Assembly: GCA_023389055.1 (NCBI GenBank) | Contig: JAEWFA010000046.1 | Location: 1-64,000 of the forward strand | DNA from: Pseudomonadota bacterium | Lineage (GTDB): Bacteria; Pseudomonadota; Gammaproteobacteria; Burkholderiales; Burkholderiaceae_E | Length of the DNA: 64,000 nucleotides | Reading direction: 5' to 3' | In this document: piece by piece, positions 58,742 through 64,000 of the stretch | Position numbering within the stretch: position 1 is the stretch's first letter | How the letters are laid out: each line of letters begins with the position of its first letter | The notes under the pieces: model-generated | Database searches by the model: none | What the model saw: only the letters and a program-made list of their open reading frames with translations | What the model was told of the DNA's origin: nothing | Translations under genes and position numbers: made by a program

Positions 58742-59893
58742 TCACCGCGCAAGCATCAGGCGCAGCGAATCCCAGGCCCGGCCGAACCATCCGGCCGGCT
58801 CGACCGGCGACATCGCCAGCAGCGGGCGCTCGGTGACGAGTTGGTCGCCGATGCGCACGCGAAGCGTGCCGATCTGCTGTCCCTGCGCGATCGGCGCGAT
58901 CAGCGGCTGGATGCGCTCGATTTCCGCCTTGACCTGTTCGGTCTGCCCGCGCGGCACGGACACGAGAACGTCGCGATCGAAGCCGCCCTCGACGGTGTCC
59001 TTGCTGCCCTTCCAGACCTCGTAGGTACCCGCCGCCTTGTCCTTCGCCTGGATGCGAACGACCTCGAAGTTCTGGTAGCCGTAGTTCAGCAGTTTCTGCG
59101 ATTCGATCGCGCGCGCCGATTCGGAGGCCGCACCCAGCACGACGCTGATCAGGCGGCGCGTGCCGCCGATGCCGGGGAGATCGCGCCTGGCCGATGCGAT
59201 CAGGCAATAGCCTGCGGCCTCGGTGTGGCCGGTCTTCATGCCGTCCACGCTGGGGTCGATCGCGAGCAGCCGGTTGCGGTTCGGCTGGCGGATGTTGTTG
59301 TAGGTGTAGTCGCGCTTCGAGTACAGCGCGTACTGCTCGGGGAAGTCGTCGATCAGCCGTTGCGCGAGCGTGGCCAGGTCGCGCGCCGTCGTGTAGTGCT
59401 GCGGATCGGGCAGGCCGGTGGAATTGCGAAAGCTCGTGTTGCGCATCCCCATCCGCTGCGCGGCGCGGTTCATCTGCTCGGCGAAGCTCTCCTCGGTGCC
59501 GGCGAGCGCCTCGGCGAGCACGATCGACGCGTCGTTGCCCGACTGCACGATCACGCCGTTGAGCAGTTCCTCGACGGTTGCCGGTTTCGCCGGCTCGACG
59601 AACATCCGCGAGCCGATCGCCTTGTACGCCGCCTGCGAAACGGCCGGCCGCTGGTCCAGCGTCAGGCGCTTCTCGCGCAGTGCGTCGAAGGCGAGGTACG
59701 CCGTCATGATCTTGGTGAGCGAGGCCGGCTCGATCTTCATGTCGGGCTCGTGCGACGCGAGCACCTGGCCGGTGGTCTCGTCGAGCAGCAGCCAGGCGCG
59801 AGCGGCGATGGTGGGCGCGGCGACCTGCGCGACGGCGGTCTGCGCGAAGGCGAGAAACAGGAACGACAGCAGGGTGAGCAGGCGTGCGGGCAT
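58742..59893 (-). CDS. dacC: D-alanyl-D-alanine carboxypeptidase (PBP5/6 type, DacC)
   Basis: A 383-residue serine carboxypeptidase. The signal peptide (about 1-22) is followed by the SxxK motif in EPASLTKIMTAY (S58, K61), SxN in IVQSGNDAS (S118-G-N120) and KTG in DGMKTGHTEAAG (K220). A C-terminal beta domain follows (from about 285: EVVRIQAKDKAAGTYEVW), ending with an amphipathic anchor (GWFGRAWDSLRLMLAR) that holds it to the inner membrane. It trims pentapeptides of peptidoglycan. It is the first of dacC–dat–ybeD–lipB. A TATAAT at 59988-59993 lies in its leader region. Confidence 0.96.
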   Translation of the reverse strand: MPARLLTLLSFLFLAFAQTAVAQVAAPTIAARAWLLLDETTGQVLASHEPDMKIEPASLTKIMTAYLAFDALREKRLTLDQRPAVSQAAYKAIGSRMFVEPAKPATVEELLNGVIVQSGNDASIVLAEALAGTEESFAEQMNRAAQRMGMRNTSFRNSTGLPDPQHYTTARDLATLAQRLIDDFPEQYALYSKRDYTYNNIRQPNRNRLLAIDPSVDGMKTGHTEAAGYCLIASARRDLPGIGGTRRLISVVLGAASESARAIESQKLLNYGYQNFEVVRIQAKDKAAGTYEVWKGSKDTVEGGFDRDVLVSVPRGQTEQVKAEIERIQPLIAPIAQGQQIGTLRVRIGDQLVTERPLLAMSPVEPAGWFGRAWDSLRLMLAR

Positions 59894-59987
59894 CGGTACA
59901 TCCGGAAAAAGCAGGACGGCAATGCACTTCGCATCGCCGGGCGGGACGCGGCGGCGCCGCAGGAGAGGGCAACGACGAAAGCCGGGA

Positions 59988-59993
59988 ATTATA
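59988..59993 (-). promoter_or_regulatory. -10-like element before dacC
   Basis: On the minus strand the sequence reads TATAAT, about 95 bases upstream of the dacC start, giving a leader of some 85 bases. It lies between dacC and the preceding unknown gene. No strong -35 was found. Confidence 0.45.
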
Positions 59994-60010
59994 GGGCGAT
60001 CGCGCCGCGG

Positions 60011-60511
60011 CTACGACGAGGAAGCGAACACCGGTCGCACGCGCGCAAGCACCCGTTGCGCAGCCGCTTCGCCACGGCGAAGCGCCACGACGTCGACCGC
60101 CTCGCGCAGCGCGCGTCGCAGCACCTCGAGGTTCACGCTGTCGGCAATGCGCGCATCCCAGATGCGGCCGGCAACGCCGAGTTCGGCGACGAATGCGTCG
60201 CGCAACGTCTGCTTGGCCGCCAGCAGTTTCGCCTGCTCGGCGCGTTCGCGTTCCCGGCGCTGCGCCTCGGTGGGGGCGGCGGCAAGCGCGACGACCTCGA
60301 CGAGCGAATGCTTCTCGAGCGCTGCGAGCACCGGTCCGAGTTCGCCGGGCCGCGTGAGCTGCGACAGGTCGCCGACGCTGCGCCTGGCGTCGAGCAGCGC
60401 GAGGATGCGCCGCGCCGAATGCGCGAGCGTGAGCGCGCGCGCGCCCATCTCGGCGTCGCCCGCCGGCGTGCGTGCGTAGATCAACCGTGGATCGGGCGGC
60501 TGCGACTTCAC
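60011..60511 (-). CDS. Hypothetical protein downstream of an alpha/beta hydrolase
   Basis: I do not recognise this 166-residue protein. It is helix-rich and charged: PDPRLIYARTPAGDAEMGAR, then RRILALLDARRSVGDLSQLT, a segment with a winged-helix feel (GPVLAALEKHSLVEVVALAA), and a basic helix (AQRRERERAEQAKLLAAKQT). No signal peptide or membrane segment is seen. It overlaps the alpha/beta hydrolase stop by ATGA on the minus strand, so it is co-translated. Its middle resembles small domains that sense operon or stress signals, but I cannot name a family. It lies upstream of dacC without an obvious link. Confidence 0.6.
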   Translation of the reverse strand: MKSQPPDPRLIYARTPAGDAEMGARALTLAHSARRILALLDARRSVGDLSQLTRPGELGPVLAALEKHSLVEVVALAAAPTEAQRRERERAEQAKLLAAKQTLRDAFVAELGVAGRIWDARIADSVNLEVLRRALREAVDVVALRRGEAAAQRVLARVRPVFASSS

Positions 60512-61179
60512 CCGGCTTCTAGGCTCGCCCGCGGTGCCAGGGCGTCGACGACGATGCGCTTGAGCAGCGTCAGGCGTCGGTGGAAGAAATGCTCGGCGCC
60601 GGGAATGACCACCACCGGCAGTGATTGCGGACGCGCCCAGTCGAGCACGCCCTGCAGCGCAACGACCTCGTCGTGCTCGCCGTGCACGACCAGCGTGTCG
60701 TCGGGAACTTCACCCAGCGAGTAGCGCTCGGTGGCTGCGGTGCCGACGAGCACGAGTCGGTGCGCCGGTGCGCCGGCTTCGCGAAGCCTTGCCGCGACGC
60801 GGATCTGCACGTCGGTGCCGAAGGAGAAGCCGGCGAGCACCAGCGGCAGCGACTGCGCGCCTGCCGGCGCTTCGAGGCTCGCCTGTTCGCGCGCGTGGCG
60901 CACGACCTCGAGCAGGTCTTCGGTTTCGCCGCGGCCTTCGTCGTGCGTGCCTTCGGTGGCGCCGACGCCGCGGAAGTTCGGGCGCCAGACGACGTAGCCG
61001 AGCGCCAGCAGCGCGCGCGCCAGCGTCTGCGCCACCTTGTTGTCGCGCGTGCCGCCGTGCAGCGGGTGCGGATGCGCGACGATGCCGATGCCGCGCGGCG
61101 TTCCCGCGGGGCGGTCGAGCGCGACGTCGATCGCGCCGACCGGGCCGTCGATGAGCAGCAGTTGCGTGCCGGCGTTCAT
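60508..61179 (-). CDS. Alpha/beta hydrolase (dienelactone-hydrolase-like)
   Basis: A 223-residue hydrolase. It has GIGIVAHPHPLHGGTRDNKV, then VVWRPNFRGVGATEGTHDEG, the nucleophile elbow LVLAGFSFGTDVQIRVAARL (Ser in GFSFG), an acid near DDTLVVHGEHDEVVALQGVL and the catalytic His in GAEHFFHRRL. This group is often called dienelactone-hydrolase-like or esterase, and its substrates are not known. The start at 61179 is shared with the ferredoxin stop (ATGA overlap). It is coupled to the unknown protein downstream. The conserved clustering with a 2Fe-2S ferredoxin is typical of Burkholderiales. Confidence 0.85.
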   Translation of the reverse strand: MNAGTQLLLIDGPVGAIDVALDRPAGTPRGIGIVAHPHPLHGGTRDNKVAQTLARALLALGYVVWRPNFRGVGATEGTHDEGRGETEDLLEVVRHAREQASLEAPAGAQSLPLVLAGFSFGTDVQIRVAARLREAGAPAHRLVLVGTAATERYSLGEVPDDTLVVHGEHDEVVALQGVLDWARPQSLPVVVIPGAEHFFHRRLTLLKRIVVDALAPRASLEAG

Positions 61180-61493
61180 TCGAGCCGCAGCCGCTCGACC
61201 GGTTTCCCGTCGCGCAGATGCGATTCGACGATCTCGTCGATGTCCTCGCGATCGACGTAGCTGTACCAGACGCCGTCGGGATAGACGACGGCAACCGGTC
61301 CGAGCTCGCAACGGTCGAGGCATCCCGCCTTGTTCACGCGCACCTTGCCGGGACCGGAGAGTCCGAGCGCCTTGACGCGCTCCTTCGCGTACGCGTGCAA
61401 CGCCTCCGCGCCGTTGCGCGCGCAGCATTCGCGGTTGGGATCGTCGCGTCGATTGACGCAGAAGAAGATGTGGCGTTCGTAGTAGGAGGACAT
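61176..61493 (-). CDS. (2Fe-2S) ferredoxin, thioredoxin-like fold
   Basis: A 105-residue ferredoxin. The cluster ligands are probably C12, C24 (or C23), C58 and C62 in the pattern C-x11-CC-x33-C-x3-C: FFCVNRRDDP, RECCARNGAE and NKAGCLDRCELGPVAVV. This is the thioredoxin-fold 2Fe-2S type, as in NuoE-like or Fdx family proteins. It would carry electrons to an unknown partner in the cytosol. It lies between a VanZ-like gene and a hydrolase gene, with a stop overlap to the latter. The start is the ATG at 61493. Confidence 0.9.
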   Translation of the reverse strand: MSSYYERHIFFCVNRRDDPNRECCARNGAEALHAYAKERVKALGLSGPGKVRVNKAGCLDRCELGPVAVVYPDGVWYSYVDREDIDEIVESHLRDGKPVERLRLE

Positions 61494-61500
61494 CGGTCGA

Positions 61501-62631
61501 TTATAGGCGGCCGTGTGCCCGCCGCGCCCACCATGCCAGTGCAGCGAACGGCCACAGCGTGGCGAGCGCGCGCAGCAGTCCGTGGAAATTCGTCCACGCG
61601 CCTTCCCAGTGCGCGAGCATCGACAGGTAGTACTCGTTCGGCGCGGCGAGATTCACCAGAACGGTGCCCGCCGCAATGGCCGCGACGGCACTGCCGGCGC
61701 GTACCCGCGGAGTTGCGGGAACGAGCGCGATCGACGCGATCGCACCGGCGACGAGGCCGCCCTGCGTCGCTGCGCTCAGCCAGCCGAATGCGTGCGCCGG
61801 GCCGAGCACGACCGCGCCGGCGATCGACTTGATCGCGCAGGCGGCGATGATCGGCAGCGCGATCGTCCATACCGCAGGGCGTGCCCCCGATGCTGTCGGT
61901 ACGACGAAGACTTCGCGCACCAGCAACGCGATGGCCACGATCGCCAGCGAGACCGCGCACGCCTCGACGAACGGCTCGTAGCGCGCGGGCAGGATCAGCG
62001 ATGCTCGCCAGTCGGACGTCGAAGACCCCGACGACGAAGGCCAGGCGAACAAGAGGTCGCCGGTGGCGAACACGATCGATTGCGGATACCACTGCGCGAT
62101 CGGCCAGGCGACCAGCAGCACCGCGCCCGCCGTTGCGCCCGGCGTCACGGTGAACGCGCTGCGCAACGCCCGCGGCAGTCGCTCGATGCGCCGGCGTCCG
62201 AACCAGGCGGCGATCGCGATGCCGATTGCCGCTCCGGCGACGTTCGTCAACAGGTCGACTCGCGAAGGAACGCGGGCCGGCAGCAAGCCCTGCGCGGACT
62301 CCAGCGAGAACGACAGGAGCGCGGCAAGCGCCAGCGCCCAGGGCGCGGCCCGCAGCATGCGCACGCGCGCGACTCGAGCGACGGCCACGCAGGCCAGAAA
62401 GCCGAAGGGCAGGTAGGCGATCAGGTTCGTCGCGACGTCGAACGCCGTCCACCAGCGGGGCCAGTCGGCCGACAGGAAATCGAAGATCGACGTGGCGGGC
62501 ACGCGCCATCCGCTCCAGGGGTACAGGCTCGCGTAGACGAGTGCCGCGGCGTAGGTCGCCAGCCACCCTGCGCTCGGTTGCGCGCGACGCCGGGAAGGCT
62601 CTACCGGCAGGTGAATCGATGGGCCGTGCAC
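61501..62631 (-). CDS. VanZ-family membrane protein
   Basis: A 376-residue protein with about 9 to 10 helices. The first third is the VanZ-like domain: LVYASLYPWSGWRVP, then DVATNLIAYLPFGFLACVAV and SLESAQGLLPARVPSRVDLL, followed by TNVAGAAIGIAIAAW. The last two thirds add more hydrophobic helices not seen in short VanZ proteins. VanZ relatives are linked to glycopeptide tolerance and membrane stress, but the biochemical role is unknown. The start at 62631 is the first ATG with a hydrophilic N-terminus. It is 7 bp from the ferredoxin gene, so they share an operon. Confidence 0.83.
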   Translation of the reverse strand: MHGPSIHLPVEPSRRRAQPSAGWLATYAAALVYASLYPWSGWRVPATSIFDFLSADWPRWWTAFDVATNLIAYLPFGFLACVAVARVARVRMLRAAPWALALAALLSFSLESAQGLLPARVPSRVDLLTNVAGAAIGIAIAAWFGRRRIERLPRALRSAFTVTPGATAGAVLLVAWPIAQWYPQSIVFATGDLLFAWPSSSGSSTSDWRASLILPARYEPFVEACAVSLAIVAIALLVREVFVVPTASGARPAVWTIALPIIAACAIKSIAGAVVLGPAHAFGWLSAATQGGLVAGAIASIALVPATPRVRAGSAVAAIAAGTVLVNLAAPNEYYLSMLAHWEGAWTNFHGLLRALATLWPFAALAWWARRAHGRL

Positions 62632-62657
62632 GCCGACTAGCTTACCCGGTGCTCCGC

Positions 62658-62663
62658 TATGAT
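62658..62663 (+). promoter_or_regulatory. -10-like element close to birA
   Basis: TATGAT ends 8 bases before the birA start with no Shine-Dalgarno sequence between, similar to the argS case. Confidence 0.35.
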
Positions 62664-62671
62664 CGGCACCG

Positions 62672-63514
62672 ATGAGTGCGCTCGATGCCGACCGGATCTG
62701 CGCGGCCGCCGGCTGCGAAGCGCTTCACGTGCAGACCTTCGAGGAAATTCCTTCCACGAACGAGGCGCTGATGCAGCGACCGTTCGGGCAGGCGCCGGCT
62801 CCCCCGTCGTTGGTGGCCACGCTGCACCAGAGCGCCGGCCGAGGCCGACGCGGTCGCGCCTGGGTTTGCGAACCGGGCCGCGCGCTGGCGTTCTCGATCG
62901 TCTTCGAGCGCCGGGTCGGCGCCGAAGCGCCGCCCTGCGCGCTGTCGATCGTCGTCGGGGTCGCGGCCGCCATCGCCCTCGTGCCGTGGGCGCCCGACGT
63001 GCGCCTGAAATGGCCCAACGACCTGCAGCGCGCCGGTCGCAAGCTGGGCGGAATCCTCGTCGAGACGCGTCGCAGCCTGCCGGTGCAGGCGGCCGGCGCC
63101 GCGGCGCATTCGATCGAGCGCATCGTCGTCGGCATCGGAATCAATCTCGTCGCACCGCGCGACGAACGCATCGGGCAGCCGGCCTGCGGCCTGTTCGACG
63201 ACTCGGCTGTGCGCGACGATCCGGCGACCGTGATCGGCTGCGTCGCCGGCGACGTCGTTCGGGCGGTCGAGCGCTTTTTCGCCGAAGGGCCCGACGAGTC
63301 GGTCGCTGCCTGGCAGCGCTTCGATGCGTTGCAGGGCGCGGCCGTCGTCGTGACCGAAAGCGGCCGCGTCGTCGCTTCGGGCCGCGCACTCGGCATCGAT
63401 GCGCAAGGCGCACTGCGCCTGCTCGGCCGCGACGGGGTGCAGATCGTCCGCCACGGCGAGGCGTCGCTGCGACGCGACGACGAGCGTGCCGTCACGAGGT
63501 CCGCGCCCCGATGA
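62672..63514 (+). CDS. birA: Biotin-[acetyl-CoA-carboxylase] ligase BirA, without DNA-binding domain
   Basis: A 280-residue enzyme. The catalytic domain has FEEIPSTNEALMQRPFG, HQSAGRGRRGRAWVCEPG (GRGRRGR biotin-AMP loop), LKWPNDLQRAGRKLGGIL and a C-terminal SH3-like domain (about 225-270). E. coli BirA also has an N-terminal helix-turn-helix that represses the bio operon; it is absent here (the ligase domain starts at residue 1), so this is a group I ligase with no regulator role. It attaches biotin to the carboxylase BCCP. Its stop overlaps the next gene by ATGA. A -10-like TATGAT ends 8 bases before the start. Confidence 0.92.
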   Translation: MSALDADRICAAAGCEALHVQTFEEIPSTNEALMQRPFGQAPAPPSLVATLHQSAGRGRRGRAWVCEPGRALAFSIVFERRVGAEAPPCALSIVVGVAAAIALVPWAPDVRLKWPNDLQRAGRKLGGILVETRRSLPVQAAGAAAHSIERIVVGIGINLVAPRDERIGQPACGLFDDSAVRDDPATVIGCVAGDVVRAVERFFAEGPDESVAAWQRFDALQGAAVVVTESGRVVASGRALGIDAQGALRLLGRDGVQIVRHGEASLRRDDERAVTRSAPR

Positions 63515-64000
63515 GGCGGCTCGTGCTGGCGCTCGTCCTGGCGAACGTGCTGATGTTCGGATGGAATCGTGGCTGGTTCGATCGTGCCGGCGATCTTCGC
63601 TCCAGCGAGGAAAACGCCGACCGCCTGCGTCCCGTGCCGTTGTCGCGCCTCGAGCCTGCGCGCCAGGAGCCCCGGCGGCCGGCACCGGCGGCGTCGACGC
63701 CTCGGGTGGCAGCGCCGCCCGCTGCGGCGCCCGGCGTCTCTCCCACGGTCGCGCCAAACGTCCCGCCGGCCGCACCGCCAGGGACTCCGCCCGCCGCTCC
63801 GCCGAGCGCCCCGCCGAGCGCCCCGCCGACCCCGCCTCCCGAGACCTCTTCCACGCGCGCAGCCGGCGGCCTCGCCGTCGCGTGTCGCGCCTTCGCGCCG
63901 GTCGACGAAGAGCGCGCGGCCGCGCTGCGAAGCGCGCTCGAGCAGTCGGGCGCCTCCGTCGAGGCGCAGCGCATCGAACAGGGCGCCAGCTACCTCGTCT
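63511..64000 (+). CDS. Proline-rich membrane-anchored protein, probably SPOR-type (cut by the window end)
   Basis: 163 residues are visible. A hydrophobic N-terminal helix (RRLVLALVLANVLMFGW) is an inner-membrane anchor. A Pro/Ala-rich linker follows, with PPSAPPSAPPTPPP repeats (about residues 85-115). The end begins a globular part (LAVACRAFAPVDEERAAALR) that resembles the first strand and helix of a SPOR domain. SPOR proteins often follow birA in Betaproteobacteria. The gene overlaps the birA stop by ATGA and continues past the window. The SPOR call is likely, not shown. Confidence 0.6.
   Translation, partial: MRRLVLALVLANVLMFGWNRGWFDRAGDLRSSEENADRLRPVPLSRLEPARQEPRRPAPAASTPRVAAPPAAAPGVSPTVAPNVPPAAPPGTPPAAPPSAPPSAPPTPPPETSSTRAAGGLAVACRAFAPVDEERAAALRSALEQSGASVEAQRIEQGASYLV

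Noticed and set aside
1..64000. CRISPR arrays, insertion sequences, prophage and rRNA genes
   Set aside because: No regularly spaced repeats, transposase motifs, phage structural genes or rRNA sequences were recognised.

Overview
The window is very GC-rich chromosomal DNA packed with genes on both strands, and no gene-free stretch exceeds about 300 bases. Several gene orders suggest a betaproteobacterium, probably Burkholderiales: argS–SPOR protein–dsbA, dacC–D-amino-acid transaminase–ybeD–lipB, a fused aerobic-type indolepyruvate ferredoxin oxidoreductase, and a K+ channel beside a DUF6394 protein. This placement is inferred from gene content. I see no prophage, insertion sequence, CRISPR array or rRNA.

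Positions 1-3000 hold two c-type cytochromes, a 27-residue membrane peptide, a SHOCT protein, a PfkB-type sugar kinase and an OsmC-like protein. Positions 3160-17950 are a metal-handling region. It has a DUF411 protein, a double PepSY protein, a Cu(I)-type P1B ATPase broken by a frameshift, a cytochrome c, a CusS/CusR-like two-component system, and a divergent tricistronic HME-RND efflux operon with two extra small periplasmic proteins. A CBS-BON protein and a CDF transporter follow. A palindrome between the response regulator and the efflux operon is the likely operator. The TM4 motif of the RND pump is not the copper type, so the exported metal is uncertain.

Positions 18000-30500 carry tRNA-Arg(CCG), a soluble PAS-PAS hybrid kinase, an Lrp regulator divergent from the fused IOR, a cystathionine beta-lyase with an internal hexapeptide repeat, the K+ channel and DUF6394 pair, an acyl-CoA synthetase and a glyoxalase-like protein. 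Positions 30500-43000 are housekeeping and envelope genes: argS–SPOR–dsbA–BtuF-like–rlpA, then rsmI divergent from lpoA–yraN–diaA–dolP (the E. coli yraLMNOP order), then lemA and an M48 peptidase.

Positions 42700-51700 hold an AtuA-family gene and then a catabolic module. A LysR regulator and a VOC protein are transcribed away from a FAS1/MaoC-like hydratase, an acyl-CoA dehydrogenase, a class III CoA transferase, an MmgE/PrpD protein and a CitE-like lyase. The gene set matches the Pseudomonas itaconate cluster (Ict, Ich, Ccl), so the likely product is a route from itaconate to pyruvate and acetyl-CoA. A 19-bp palindrome lies between the two arms.

Positions 51700-64000 carry a methyltransferase, NhaA, a complete TRAP dicarboxylate transporter, lipB–ybeD–transaminase–dacC, a small operon (VanZ, 2Fe-2S ferredoxin, alpha/beta hydrolase, unknown protein), and birA coupled to a proline-rich protein cut by the window end.
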